This document shows, piece by piece, positions 1 to 14,597 of a DNA stretch of 64,000 bases. The notes beneath the pieces are model-generated. The model made no database searches and was not told the origin of the DNA. It worked only from the letters and a program-made list of their open reading frames with translations. How positions within the stretch are numbered: position 1 is the first letter of the stretch; every line of letters begins with the position of its first letter. Position numbers and translations under genes: made by a program. The DNA comes from Sphagnum compactum (lineage: Eukaryota; Bryophyta; Sphagnopsida; Sphagnales): NCBI GenBank assembly GCA_965153455.1, contig OZ234497.1, positions 14,060,302-14,124,301 on the forward strand. The letters run 5' to 3'.

Positions 1-338
1 ACTTAAGGTTTACTATAAAACAGAGTATTTATGACCGTTCGATTCATTCGTAATAAGCCACTTAAGTGGTGATTAGCGGCAGAGTGCGGGAAACACGAAA
101 GAAGGGAGAAAATGCACAACAAAAACCCTCGACAGAGTGCATGCGCAAGCAAGCGCCGTTTTCCCTCTCGTAGTCGTCGTCGGCACAGATCGTCGGCTTC
201 AAAGTTCAGCGCCTGCTGCACTCGAAATTGTGGAGCACCAGAGAAGCACGGATCTTCGCGGACATGTAGGCGCTGCTATGGCTGCAGGGTTACAGGTTTT
301 TATTTTCCATCCAAGACTTCTGGCACGCTTATCTTGTG

Positions 339-730
339 TGATCACGTAGGGTTTAGACCGAGAATCTAGGGTTTGAACTGGTACCTGAGAGACTAAGATG
401 ATATCTATGCAACAAATAATATATGTCGTGATTGTTAGACAGGATTCTTGAGACTAAGACGATATGTACGCAGCAAATAATATCTGTCGTGATTGTTCGA
501 CAGGTTTGAAAAGAGCTCCCATCACTAAGCAACGATTTTCTCTTCAGCCATTTCGCCCAAGTTATCTTTGAGCGATCACTTAGGGTTTAGGTCGAGAATC
601 TAGGGTTTGAACTGGTACCTGAGAGACTAAGATGATATCTATGCAACAAATAATATATGTCGTGATTGTTAGACAGGATTCAAAAGAGCTGCCATCACTA
701 AGCAATGATTTTCTCTTCAACCATTTCACT
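339..730. repeat. Nested direct repeats, about 230 bp and 60 bp
   Basis: A segment containing AGGGTTTAGACCGAGAATC and the following text to about 446 recurs nearly unchanged at 571-681. A diverged third copy of its second half (GAGACTAAGACGATATG...) lies between them at 450-507. The flanking motif AAAAGAGCT(C/G)CCATCACTAAGC occurs at about 509 and again at 682. The pattern is of local tandem duplication with unequal units. No coding content is recognisable. The first 330 bases, before the repeats, are richer in CG dinucleotides than what follows and could be the 5' part of a gene lying in this area, but no protein family is recognised. Confidence 0.75.
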
Positions 731-739
731 TGAGTCCCC

Positions 740-2722
740 CCTTGCAATCATTTAGGGTTTAAAAATTTGTTTCTCATGGAGATTTTGACTGTTGCTGCTG
801 CTGCTGTTGTTGTGTTCAGACATGTTCCTGCACTTGCGTTCTGTCATTGATTACAGTGCTGGTCTCAGCCTTTGCCAGAGCTTTGTTTCCTACTTCTACT
901 TCTACTTCTACTGTTTCAATTTGTGTTTAGGGTTTAAGGTCGTCTTCCATCAAATCATTTGGTGGTTTTAGTGATTCCAATGGTCTCATCAACAACAAAA
1001 TCAGTTTTTCCTCTCTATTCAAATTGGTGTTATAGTAACAACACGGACATTACCACCAAGCAATGTTGGAAGAAACCATTTTCTCCTAGATGATGGTTGG
1101 GACCTTATCATCTCTAAAAAATTGCTAGTCAATGCTAATTGCTATCAACGTGTAACACCACCAAACACTTTGTAGTTAAGATTTTGTTGTTCAACCTTCA
1201 ATCACAAATTCAAGAATTGGGTTTACAAGAAAATCAAATAATGATGTAGCTAATTGATTCTTGGGTAATGCAAAAATCCAAGGAATTTTTAGATTGGATG
1301 AAAGAGCACCACCCAAATATATTGGTTATCTTTGTGCTTACGATCTACACAATGAGTTGTAGCCAACTAATGTGATCCTATAAAGACCTCTTAAGCATGA
1401 ATTTAAGGTCCATTTTAGTAAGAGGATTGTTGAGGTGATTAAATAATAGATTGATTTAAGGTACGATTTTGAGATTGATTTCAAAATGAATAATCTTAAA
1501 CGATGCATATGCCAATGGTTGCACTTTGCATGGGAACAAGTTAAGAACATGCAAAACATGAATGTCAAGGGATAACACAAGCTAAGGATTACAAGAGCCT
1601 TTTCAAGGGAATTTTAATTGGCTAAATGCCATGACCCCAGTATTCATAACCGCCTTTCTAGGCATTGAAGAAAATAGAGAAAAAGATGTCAAGATTGATC
1701 TTGCTAGACCTCTACTTGCCATTGTTGAAGAATGAACATATGTTAGAATGTAAGGCCTCCAATTTTATCAGATGTCTCCGAAGAGACTGTAAGGCCTCCA
1801 AAGCACTCAAGGAAGGCACCAAAAGTTGATATAATTGGATAGAATACAATGACATTGAAGTAGGCATAGCCTTCAATGACACATGTACTTGTAATTGCAA
1901 CTTCCATAGATTGAATGCCATTTCATCTTTAAATCATTATGTTGTTGTCAAAGCACTTATGACAACAATGATGCATTTGTTGTTCAATTGATAAAATTGC
2001 AAATTTCAATTGCATATATTTATTGACATTCTACTTCCTAGCACATTGAAATGCATGATTTGAAATCAAACTTTGTGACATCATAAAAGTAGCACAAACT
2101 ACATGTAAGTATAAAATGTGGTGCCAAGTACAACAAAAGACATGTAACTATGAGATGTAAAGAGATCATGAAGAAGAAGGTGACCGCATGAAGAGGTTTG
2201 GCATAGAGAATTCACGTGAAGAAACTAGCAAATGAAGAGCTTTAATTGTACAAAGTTTCTCAACTTGCTTACCATATCCTAAAATATTGGGGCTCGAATA
2301 TTTCAACATTTTGAAAAATAATTTAATTTTGGTCAAAGCTGGGGTAGGTACATACATACTAGGATAGTTTCCATGCCCATTTATAAATATAAAAGAAAGA
2401 AATGTACCCCAAAGTTTGGCTTGATTGAGTGGTCAAATCAAACAATCTATTTGGCAGCAACATTCTTGTTATGAAACACAAGATGTAGCAAATAACCTTG
2501 CAAAAAAAAGTTTCAAAAGCCAAAATAACAATAGAAAAATTAGCACAATTATTGAAATGAAAAGTAAGCTTTAGAAGTACAATTATTAAGAATATCTAAT
2601 AGTTAACCAACTTCCAAATAAAAGCTTGTGTATTCAAAACTAGAAGAACCTCTGAGAATTACAAAGGCAAGTTGTAAGACTCAAGTGTAACAAAAAAATG
2701 ATATCCAAAAAATAGTTCAGAA
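740..2722. other. AT-rich intergenic DNA, no gene seen
   Basis: Only short open frames with low-complexity or unconvincing translations occur here. No splice-consistent exon, structural RNA or transposon terminus is recognised. Confidence 0.5.
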
Positions 2723-5700
2723 CTATGTTACATTTAGCATGGCTTGTATATGGTTGAAAGCTTCAGCAAGGAGAGTGTAAACTTGAAATCCACCCTTGCC
2801 ACCCCTTTGCTTGTGTAGTGCAACTACCATGTTAAACTTTGCTACTATCACTAAATGTGAATATATGAATGCTAGCCTTCCATCACATAAGACATATGAC
2901 ATCAAGTTACGTCCTTGCCTTTTGTGATATTTGTTAACTACAATTTGCTTTCCCCTATAAACTTCTGGCCCCCAACAATTGATCTTGCTAACCTCTTCCA
3001 CCATAACCAAGCTTTCTTCACATATGAGTATCCAAAAGTCATCACCCTCATCGTTGTCTTCTACAGTAATGACTACAAAATGTTCACCCACATTCAAGCT
3101 GGCTGCCAACATTTCCCTATCATTGCCAATCAAACAATTGTTGTCATTAACTTCATTCAAACATCTTCTGATCTACAGGGCACCAATCAAATTAGGTTAA
3201 ACTTTGACGCATGAGTTGCATGGTCACATGGACCATCACCGCCGGCCGTTAATGCAAAACTTACAGAAGTAAAACAAATTTAATATTTGTAACGAAATCT
3301 TGTCCAACCCAACATTGTGTACTTAATGCAAGTTATGCGTTTCTGCAATAGTTTGTGCATTAAATTGCTCAACTTGATTGACATCTTCAGGTTTCACCTC
3401 ATAGAAAAAATGCTACACATCTTTTTGAACATGCAAATAACCAACATAGTCTTGATCAAAGTGGCCTTATAAGAAGCTCACAACGTTTGAAACATTGTGA
3501 AGTCTAGCCCCTGAAGGCTTAACTTGTTCTACCTTAAGAGCTTGCTTGATAGAAGCTCTTGATCCATCCCACCTTCCTTTTCCATGGCCACTACCGAAGT
3601 AGTTCCACTGCATGCAGGTTCCAAAAGGTAATTCTGGACACTTGGTCAGTGATGGATAACGCAAAACATAAAAAAGAGACCGTGCACATTTGAATTGTGA
3701 AAACATCCATTTGAAAAAACAATGTGCTTTATAGGTAGTGGGTAATATTGGTTTTGGAGGAGTTGCCTATGCAACCTAAAACAATGTTGCAAGAATAAAT
3801 TGTCGTGGACCTTATCGTCATTGATGTAGAAGTGGTATTCTCTCACTATCCTACTATTAGGGTTCCCATCCCAATCTAAACATATTATGAAAATTAAGTA
3901 CATGGTGACCTTGAAAATTAAACCAATGCTGAGAATGAATCTCATTTTGCCATTGGAAATAATAGTTTTTAGCATAATCAACAACTAACAAAATTTGGTC
4001 AGTGGTTAGATTTTCCAAGCACATTTTGAACATATTATCTTGCCATTTGGCCTCAAAGTTGTGAACAACAAACTCGACTAGTTTTGGTTTCAAGAATATA
4101 ACCAAAAAATGAGGAGGGGTTTGTTTATACGCAAGACACAGGGCATGCCAATCTTTACCATCATCTAACCTCCCCACCCAAACCTTCTCAAATCAACGCC
4201 ATGAAACCGTATCTTGGTTATTGGTGTCAACTTCACAAGGGCAAAGTTGTAATGTTGAAATAACACATCTAGAATAGTCACCTTGAATCCACTTGAGCTT
4301 ATGGAAGTCTTTTGTTTCTCCCTTGGAACATAAAATGTGGTCACACATGTTTCTGACTCCAGTAACAATATTATTGTTGGCAACACATGCTGCTTCACTA
4401 AGCGGCTAACAAATATTGCAAATGCACTCATAATTTTCATAAAAAAACCCAGTATGCATGGAATTATAACCATCCTTCAACTCTACCATTTGCACATGGT
4501 AGTTGCAATAGCAAGAATTGAATTCCTTTAGTCTTTTTATGAACCAAGGTTTCAGCTTCTCAATGGGCCGTAACCTAACTTGTAGATTTGGTTCTTGCTC
4601 CACAAACCGTGTGTAGAATGCAAGTTGTTTGAACCCCATACACACCATGCAATTAATCCTTCAAAGATCACTTAATTAATTGGATAAAGTTTTTGAACTA
4701 CAGATCATGAAACAAATTAGTTGATTAGCAAAATGAAAGGAATGTGATATATATCTCGATTTTTTTCTAATAAACCAAGAAAAAAAAAGGGAATATGGAC
4801 ATTTACATTTGTTTCCAAGCATTGATTTAAGAATCTAATAAATTATGTACAACATGTGGAATTATGTAAAGGAAATGTTTCAGTAAAAATAAAGGAATGG
4901 GCATCTTCCTGTGTTGGCTTAGATATCAAGGAAAAAATTCATGTTGGGATCCTTATGAACATGGAAACACACTTGAACATAGGAACCACATAGGAAAAAC
5001 AAGGTGGCCATCAGCAAACTTTAGTAAAGTTCAGTACAAATTTTAGTAAATGTTAGTAGATTTTAGTATATGTTAATAGATGGTGGCAAATGTCAATAGG
5101 TTTTAGTAAATGTAAGTAACTTTTAGTAAATGTTAGTAGACCTTAATATTTATCAATAAATTTCATGGTTTTACAGGAAACCTAAGTAAAATGGTCTTAG
5201 AAATTGCCCCTGCACCAATTTTAATGCTCAAGATGTAAGGAAACAAAACAAGAATGCAACGTACTTTTATGTCCTTGTAATCACCAAGATCCTAATGCTC
5301 ATGATGTAAGGAAACAAAATGGAAGATAGATTATAAGTTTAGTTGTAAGTCTTAATTTAAGGTTGAGATTCTACTTGATTTAGAATGCTAGAAACTTAAG
5401 AACTTTGAAGTGTAAGTTGAAGTAACATACCTAAGATTCTACAAGAAGGTGAGCTGCATGAGTTTCCCATGACTTTTGACCAAGGTGCCTCTGGACAACG
5501 TCTTTCATATTTGGACTCACTTTTATGTTGTCAATCCAAAATTGAACAACAGACTTGCATACATTAGAAGATAGAGCATCTTTCCTCTTAGCCTTCTGAA
5601 AGAAAGCCCACAAAGCAATATCCATGTGGGATTCAAGCCCTAGCCTCCTATCTATCCCTCATTTGAAAAAATTTCAATGAATCCTTGTAATCAAACTAGT

Positions 5701-6254
5701 TTGGCGAATGCTCAACATGAAATTAGATGCCACCATTGGAATGATAACATTCTGAACATGCTGGTCATCTTTGGAATGGCAACCTTTAACATATTGCCAT
5801 CCTTTTGAAAGGTTTTGCATTGTGCTTTGCGCATTCTCAAGTCTTTCAAGTTCGGCAAAACATCATGCCAAATTGGGTTCCTCAAAATCTTTTGAAGAAG
5901 CATCTGTTGGTACTTCACACCTCTACTAGAAGTCACCTTGAGCCATTCAATTGCAAATCTTTCTGCACTTGTAGTAGACCTCTCTAGGTTAAGGGTAGTG
6001 TTTTTTAAGACAAGATCAACACCAGCAATAGGCAAACTTTGCTCACCATTTGGCATAACATTCTATATCACATTTGGCATAACATTCTGTACAACATTTT
6101 GCACAACATTTTGTAAAACATATTTTTGGTGCGTTCTGGACCTCCTTTGCCTTTCATTTTGTGCAGCTTTTCTTGTTGTTTCATTCAATAATCGTGCACG
6201 AGTACCTTCACCATCTCGTGCTCTGGTATTCGTTGTATGCACCATGTTTAACAC
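2723..6254 (-). pseudogene. Transposon-derived gene relic (GHGKG/DYAKNY family), copy 1
   Basis: Blocks of one protein follow in order on the minus strand. The N-terminal part (6254-5712) has repeated QNV units and a TAG stop. Then come a block with the motif KVSPNMKDVV (5625-5431), a Cys-rich block with RLKEFNSCYCNYH (about 4560-4500), a block with FVVHNFEAKWQD and VVDYAKNYYFQWQNEI (about 4070-3940), a block with HFYINDDKVHDNLF and FSNGC (about 3830-3700), the motif NYFGSGHGKGRWDG (about 3600-3560), and a C-terminal ORF of 145 codons (3160-2723). Several stops and frame changes separate the blocks, so it is a pseudogene. I recall similar uncharacterised proteins from transposon-rich genomes with SHGKG motifs. 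The acidic residues in VVDYA and in the usual SDGC suggest a DDE-type nuclease; here SDGC reads SNGC. The family name is uncertain. Confidence 0.65.
5015..5165. repeat. Short imperfect tandem repeat (TTTTAGTAAATGTTAG)
   Basis: The motif TTTAGTAAATGTTAGTAG and close variants repeat about six times, at spacings of about 14 to 28 bases. The array is inside the gap between two blocks of the transposon relic, so it probably arose after that element decayed or lies in an intron-like spacer of it. Confidence 0.7.
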
Positions 6255-9200
6255 TGCACCAGTTCATCATTAACTAATGTGAAAGAGCTACACAATTAAG
6301 TTCATCAAAGCTCAGAAGCTACAAAAGTTGTTCCTCTTTGAAGTTATTTAAGCCATAGATGAACTACAAACCTACAGTACATTTATGCATGATGTTAGAA
6401 ACATTATTTTGCCAAAACATCATAACTAGATTAGAATGTATGTTCCTAAATGTCTGAAACATTATAGTTCTGAGTGCATTTAGTAGACAATTGAACCCCT
6501 AACTTGTGACAACATACAAAAGAATTCACCAAGAAAGGCTTTTGGATGCAATTAATAAAGATGGTTGATTAACCCAAACCACATGGCCATAACACACAAG
6601 TTTCCCAACTACTAATGTATGGTTTTAGTAATGAAAAAATTACATTAAAATGGCAAGATTATTCTAGGGATGTGAATCTGCCTTGAGTAAAAGCCAACAA
6701 CTTGAGCAACACAGACTTATGCATGTGCATAAATATAACAAAGACTTTTGGTGAGAAACTACAATGAATTATTGTTGAAGATGCTCATTGATTTCAAAGA
6801 AATGAATGTAATGATGATGTAGAAAGAAAGATGGAAATATTAAAATGATTATGAACATAAACATATGGTATTGCAAACTAAGTTTTTTAAAAAAATCAGT
6901 TAGCTCCAATCGAATAATCCCTAAAATAACACCTTAAAAATCATTACCTACATGTACCAAATGCACTAAAAACATGGATGAATTTGAGGAGAACCAAAAT
7001 AAAGACCACAAAAAACCACATGACAAACCAACAAGTTGCAAGATAGTCTAAAAACTAGGCCTTTTGAGCCATCACGTCTGTAACCTGCACACATAATGAA
7101 GGCAACTACATTAGTAGCTACAAACACAAATGATTGGTAATTTTGTTTTCAAGCCACCAAGGCTTAGATTAATGAGATATATAAATCATCTCGACCCCCA
7201 ACAATGAAAGAGGACATGCCAAGGTCCAACTTAACAAAGAACATCAAGCTAGTAATCGATCCCACATAGTAGCAAAAGCCATTGTGATGGCTTATCAGCC
7301 ATAGCATGTCTTTCCAAACTATTGACCCACATGGTAGGTGGATCAATAGATGTTGACTTAAATCTTACTTATCCCCTATTTTCTAGTTCTAAATTTGTTG
7401 GTAGATGACTCTCTATTGAGGTACTTAGAACTCAATAAATGAGCTTTTGCTTTCTTCATAATCAAATTTTTCAAGATGTCATAATCCTTAAGGCACCAAA
7501 TACCCATCGTAAATAGATGACATTCTAAAACATAAATAGAGGTTACAAAACATGTTAAAGCATAACCAACCCCAAATGGTTAGCATAAAATTCAGAGAAC
7601 AACGTGTTTAGATATGAATGAACAACAATTTTGTCTTCAAGCCACCAAAGTTCAGATTAACAACAGTGAAGAACATGCCATAGTTAGATTCAGATTTTCA
7701 AGATGTCATAATTCTCAAATCACCGAATACCCATCACAAACAGACAACATACTAGAACATAACAGAGGCTATATTGAAGCACAACCACCAAATAAGTTAG
7801 TTCACATTCTTACAAAAAACACTTGTCTGGCCTTTCTTACTCATGTTCCCAAAAAACCCATACCCATAGTGCTGCAGAGAAATCAAAGGAACTATGCTTA
7901 TTGCTTATAACATAAGGTTGACAATCCCTTATAAAACCATTGAAAGGCCTTGAGCAAGGTTCACAAGCACACACACACACATGCACATTCATATACAATA
8001 GGCCCATGATTACAACTTCACTTTGGACATTTAGAGAGTTGAAAAAGGGAGATGCTAATCACTGCACTTGAAATCACTTGATTTCTTCCTTGATGTTGGT
8101 GTGTGAAGGGATTTTACCTTAGCAAATGGAGTGCTTTCTTTCTTTTTTGAAGTTTCTTGAGATTTTCCTACAATATAAACACATCAAAGGCACCAATGGG
8201 AAATTTAAAAAAATGTTGATGATTGACAAAGACAGTGTGCTTAAACCTAGACATGAACTAAGGAGCTAGTTACAGAGAGCAAGAAAGAAATCATTTGTTT
8301 CATTTATTGGTTTGTCACTTCCACTCAGACAATACCTTAACTTATTACCAGCAGCAATCAAGCTTTGCTAATAGTTTGCATCTGCCTTATTCCCTGTTAC
8401 CCACTCATCGTTCTTAAGGTTTCAGGAATTATGCACATCAATTCACAAAACATCACAAAAGCTTGCTTCCTATAAGCCTTAGTCCTCATAAGAACTTTTC
8501 ATTCCCAACAAAAAATCAAGGCCCACACAGCATGGGATGGAGGTTACAAGATCCTTTTTAGGTGATGTAATACTTCATATGGACCAAAACCTACTGGATG
8601 CATTTAGTACATTGCTTATCCAATGAAAAGACATCATGAGTAAAACAAATCTAGCATGATTTAAAACTATGCATACAAGAACAATTTTCTTATCTTTCCA
8701 GGTCAAAAGATGGCATAAAGAATAGTCTAATAGTCATACATGGCTTTTCATCAACACCCATTTTTATTTTTTCTCTGAGGAAACAACCTTCAGAGAGTCT
8801 ACTACAGGTCTCTTAATCTTCCTTGCATGTAACCACAAGTCGAAGGTCCACAGAGTAAAGTTAATTTCAAGGAAACCTTGAACATAAATGACCTTGAAAG
8901 AAAATCTCCTTGATACCGTTTGTTCTTTAGAAGGTTTGTGATCTACTAGCTTGGCTTGAGACCTAATTGCAAACATGTTGGACATTGTAGTAATTTGTAG
9001 GGAAAAACAAAGAAGCATAAAAAGAAAAAAAACACTTGCAATGTAGTAGGATGCTATTGATTCCAAGAATCACTTATTTTGCTTCCACAACATCATCCCA
9101 AGAGAATGTAGTTGCTTAGAAATTAAACAACATTAGATTCTCCATCAATAGCTAATCAATTGTCATAGTAGTTGTCATTGTCGGCTACTATTGCACCCAT

Positions 9201-12200
9201 CGCCACCACCAAGTTCTGCATGCCAAGCTCCTTCAAATTGTGTTGACAAAAACTTGTGAAAGTTGCGACCCTCAACCTACTCACTTTAAATGCAAAATGT
9301 TTTTCAATGTGCACATTACAAAACAATTAAAGAACCTAGTTTGAGCACCACAACTAAATCAAAAAGTTGTTCCATGTGGATAGCACACAAGAATCACAAA
9401 CACCCTGCTTCTTGAGTTCAAGCATGGGCAAAGCTTAGGAAAAAGTTGTCACCATACCCAATTTCTCAAAAAACCTTACTGTTAACTCAAGCAAAGTTGC
9501 GAGAACTTGACATTGCAAAAACCAACGGTTTAAATTACTTGGGTTTTGATTTGAATGGTCAAGATTCAGTTAAGTTTTTTATTTACATGATGATGGGTTC
9601 AAGAAATTACATTCCTAAATAGTATATACTTTAGGAATGTCGAAATCTTTAATACGTGCATCACAAATACCCAAGATTCATTTTTTTTATTGAATAGGCA
9701 TTAAAAATATATAGACTTGACAAGTCCTACAAGGAGCCATCAAAATTGGGCCAAAAAATGAAAAAGAATTGTTCCTTTATCTTGTGGCCCTTAGTTGACT
9801 ACTTTTCTTGACATTAATTTTTGAACCAAATATTCTAAACACACCTTTTTATGTTGTAATTGAACTGTTTTCCTAGACATATCTCATAAACATTTTTTGC
9901 AATAAGAAATAAGATTAAATAAGGTTCCTAATGATTCCTAAATAGTTCCTATGACTTTCCTAAAAAAAATTTGACTTTCTTGAAAAATTCAACATAGGAA
10001 ATGTTTAGGAATATCAAAACATATCCAAATTTTAATTAATATGGGCCATTAAAATATCCACAATGTGTTTGATGTAGAAATACAAACAAATTAATGAAGT
10101 ATTGTATCACAAAATCACAAATCATTCTTGAAGGCAAAGTGGTCTTGGAAAATGACATTGTGACGTTCCTAGCGGGTCCACCCAATCATGCTTGCCCCCA
10201 TATATATATATATATATATTACATGAAGATGCTTTTGATGTTTCTCACCAAACAATTTTGATACTCTAGAAGGAATCATGTTAGGGTGAGAATCAGCAAA
10301 GTGGTGATTTAACTTGTCAAGTGGGAGCCCAAGGTCTATAAGTGGATAAAAAAAAGAAGTGGGCCCTCAATATTGTTGTTATTTTCATCTTTTATGTTTT
10401 TTTTAGTCAATGCAACTTTTTGTTTTTTTGTTCACTCAAACCTTTTATTGGAGACCATTATATTGCTTGTAGAAAAAAATGGTGATGAGAAACTATTGCA
10501 AAAGACATGTTCCATTGGTGTAGCCATGGCCCTTCCAGATAGTCTTTATGTATGAAGATTGTTTTGTCACCATTCAGTATCCCCTAGACTACCCCTTCAA
10601 GGCCTTAAACGAATATTTCTCTATCATTTGTGTTCAAAGGTTAGAGTTTAGAATTCAGACTATAATATAGGCTTGAAGTTTGTTTATAATGGATTTTTGA
10701 CAAGTACCTGAATCCTTGCTTGTGACAAAATTTGTTTGCATTTTACTTGTTGGATATGAGATTGTGCATGTGAGATGTGGTTGGTTCAAGTTATTAAGTG
10801 TTTTGTTGCTGCACAAATGTTGTATCTAAGCCACTTTTTTCATCTTTTGGGTGCATCTGTGATGTGTAGTAAAACTATGTGAAAATGTTGAGAAGATGGA
10901 AATGTATTTCAAGGTGTTATGAACACATTGTTATAAATATACATTTTGAGGTCTCAAAATATAACAAGTTTAGAACCTTCCTACAAAGGAGTTGATTGAC
11001 TCAAACAATAGAAGAGACATAATGTATGCTACCAATTTGTAAACTCATATGATTGCATTACAAATGGGTGCAAGTATGTAGAAAGGAGCCAACGAGATTA
11101 CTTTACAAGAGGTCTATGAGTTCATTTTAGTCCTTTTTCATTTTTTCATATGAATTTTTTTTTGAATTAAATCTTTTGCAACTTCTTATTAAAAATACAT
11201 ATAGTTTCCCCAATAGATCACATTTTTTGTGTTAATCATTGTTGAAGAAATATGAATTTTTCAAAGTGTGTAAATTTTGCCAAAATCTACATTTCATCTT
11301 GAAAATTTATCATAATTTTGAATCATACTAAAATATGCTAACTACTTTAGGTTTTTGTTTTTTATATCATAGACTACAACTTTGTTTTGTATGTCATGCA
11401 CATTACACCCCATTTACATGTGGTAAAAGACTTTTGAAAATTTGAAAATTTGAAAAATACTTTGAGTTTTATTTTCATCTTTTAGTGAATTCATTAAGGT
11501 TCAAGACACCTTGTTGGAAGATAACGAGAAGTTGATCTTTGATTGTGGGTTTTTTTAAAGAAGATGAATAGTAATTATGTATGTATTTCAATTTTGAACA
11601 TGAATAAATTTTGATTTTGTTGTAGGTGTTGTTTTCATTTTATTTGCTTTTGATATAGAGACATAGTTCAAAGAGAAAATTGTGCTTAACATTGTTGCTC
11701 TTGCCATGGCACTCTCCTATTTGCAATAGCTCTTGCCATGGCACTTTCTTATTTGCAAGCTGCAAGTATTGTGGTAGGTATCTTAGCCTTTTCTGCTTGG
11801 TGAACACTCTTCACTTTGATCTCCCAATTTATTTATTTTTCACATGCAAACTTTCCCTAATGTTGTTTTGGACCATGTTAAGCAATTTGTGGATAGAAGT
11901 GTGCGATTGAAAATATGTTAAGGCATTAATGCATTATGATCAAAACAATATATGTTTAATTCATAATATGTTTTATAGCCTTTTGATTTGAGGTTAGTGC
12001 AATGAAAACCCTTTTTTTGTGGATATATTCTTGAGAATGTTGAACAATGCTTGTTGTATTTCAATTAAAGGATGTGGGGCATTGGATTGATGATGCCACT
12101 TTGGTTGTGACACATTTGCAAGGCTTTGATCATGCAAGGTTTCATCTTCTATTGTGTCTGTTTACATGGCAATGATGTTGTATGTTGCACCATGAACACT

Positions 12201-14097
12201 AATGGAAACTCTGGGCATTTTATGAAAGGCTAATTGGCTTGGCATGGCAGCCATGTTATGCCTTTTGGCATATCATGAAGCCAAGGTGAATGCTTGATTA
12301 TCCATGTTGTTGACTATAAAGTTAGTGTTGCCAACATACTAGATTTTCCCAAGAAGCTTCCACAACATTGAAAGGAAATTTAAAACCGTATGTGAATATT
12401 ATGGCCAGTATCAATGTGTCATAACACATGTGTACATGCATTCCTGCTTTTGTGAATTAGTTTTTCAAATTTAACTCTTCACATTGGCTGGCTAGGGAGT
12501 TGTTACACCATATCTGTCTGATTCAAGGAAGAGTGAGGTGATAGATTTTCATCCAACTTATGGAATAGGACAAGGGGATCTCTTGCATTCTTTTTCTTTG
12601 TAGAAATTTCCAAATTGGTTTTAGCTTGTAATGAGAATGAAAGTTGTAATTTTTTTAACAATGTTTTTGCTGTAATTCATGTCTAACACATTTGGTTGTT
12701 ACTCGCACCAAACAACCCATCTTGTGTGCATTGCTATTTATTTTGTAGTGAAGGAAAAAAAAAAAAAATGTTGTTGTAATGAATTGGGTACTATCAATGG
12801 TGGAATGATGTTGTGAAGTGCCAACAAGGGTGTTGTTTATATTATTGGGCAACAAAAACATGAATTTTAGAGTCATACAATCATTGTAACAATGTAAGAG
12901 ATGTAATTTGGACTACAAACATGAACCATGTATGAAATGCTTCCTTAACTTTTCACACTCGGACCCGCCTTTGAATTAGATTCAGGGGTTTTGAAAAAAT
13001 GAAAACCCGTTTAACTTGGAACTATCATTCCCAAAAAATGTATCCAGATCCGAAATCGACAGGTCATAATTTTTAAGCAAATTCCTTAGAGTTGGAACTG
13101 ATAGTTCTTAAATTTTTAAAAAAAATTCTAGAATTGAACTCGACGGTTCTACTAAAATTTAAGAACTGGCCAACATTGGTCTACTCCCTTTGCTTCTTCT
13201 TTGCATTCTGTTCTCTTGACTCATTGTCTTCTTTTCTGGGTGTCTCCAAGGGATTCAGATTCAAACATGCATCAATGTTTGTGGAAAACATGTACCTAGG
13301 CCAACAACAAGCATGGTCAAAGAAATTGTTTGTTTTAAGATGGAGGGCATCCTTTCCAAGCCAAGCTTAGTATTATGCTAGGGCTCTATAGATTTGTCAT
13401 ATTCACAAGTTATGCTCTCTCTCTTTCTCGTTTTTGCTCTTTCTAGTCTTTTGCCCATCAAGCTATGGTAAGCAAATCTCATGTGCCAGAAGACAAAATT
13501 GTTGTTGTAGCTCAACTGTAGATACAAGTTCATAATTTTTTGTGTCATATGTATCAATCTCATAATTTTGCTCAAGAGCTTTAGGTGGTAGCTACCCTAG
13601 TTGGGGTGTGACATGATAGACCAACCTTATTGAAGTTGGAACCGCAAACATAGATGTAGCATCGAGTAACAAAGTTCCAGCAAATGAGAGCATTATAGAT
13701 ATTGATCAGGGAAGGTGTGGGGGTCCAAGGTCCTTTGTTGTAATGTTTGTTGTGTTTTTATCAGGACACTCTACAAAGGAGCCTAATTTTGCACACTAAA
13801 AATTGTTGAAGGTATCCACCTTTTAAATCATGGGGTGGTGGCACCCATGTGTTCAACTTCCTTCATATCTTCAACTCTATGAAATTCTTTTGTGTTCATA
13901 TCTCAAAGGCAAGACATGCATATAGTCATGGTTATGCTACAAGATTGACAATTTGTTTTGAGTGGGATGTAGTTTCTAAATTGAACAATCACTCAATTTT
14001 GACCTTGTCCTGGATAATTTGATGCTAAACTCTTAGCTAATTTGCCTGAAATTTGATGCCAATGGCAAGCAACATCTCTCAGATGGCTTAATCATCT
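6255..14097. other. Long AT-rich stretch without a recognisable gene
   Basis: All open frames here are under about 100 codons, with translations that match no family I recognise. The stretch holds simple-sequence patches: a short AC run near 7967-7982 and a (TA)n run at 10200-10220. No transposon terminus, tRNA or rRNA is seen. Confidence 0.5.
10200..10220. repeat. (TA)n microsatellite
   Basis: About ten consecutive TA dinucleotides, directly after CCCCCA. This is simple sequence with no associated gene. Confidence 0.9.
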
Positions 14098-14132
14098 CCT
14101 TCCAGATGCTTCCAGATGCGTCCAGATGCTTC
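14097..14132. repeat. Minisatellite of CTTCCAGATG units
   Basis: Three to four near-identical 11-base units (CTTCCAGATG plus one base; one copy reads CGTCCAGATG). It lies 0.5 kb upstream of the 159-bp tandem array. Confidence 0.75.
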
Positions 14133-14597
14133 CTTGATTGGTTCACCAACACAACCTTAATGGGTGTACACAGTTGATGAGTACAGTGGTTATGTATATC
14201 TATGTACCTTACATTTGCTGCATTGCAACAGAAATATCAAGATGGCACACATGGGTTTGCCATAAGGAGGTATTTACATCATGGAGCAGGAGCTGGGGCA
14301 ACAGTCTGGAGTTCGAAACATTTGGTTAAACTAGTGAAGAATGTTGTTAAGGAATTGAAGCACCAAAAGCTTAGCGCATCCATGGAGGAGCATGCTGAAC
14401 AATGTAGATGACTGTGGCATAGTTTGTTCTTGAGGCCAACCTTGCACAAGCAAAGATGTCAAAGGCAAACCAACTCTACACACTGGGAGATGGAATGAGA
14501 AGGCTCTGCTGACCAACTCTACCATCTTGGGTTTTGTGAATTCATGAACTCCTGTCTGTAATTCTAAAGTAATCCAAGGTTTTCCATGTGAGATTGT

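Noticed and set aside
112-369. Arginine- and cysteine-rich frame at the left edge
   Set aside because: Three overlapping frames are open in this CG-rich start of the window; no motif decides between them and no family is recognised.
2915-3214. Plus-strand 99-codon frame
   Set aside because: It is antisense to the better supported C-terminal block of the transposon relic at 3160-2723.
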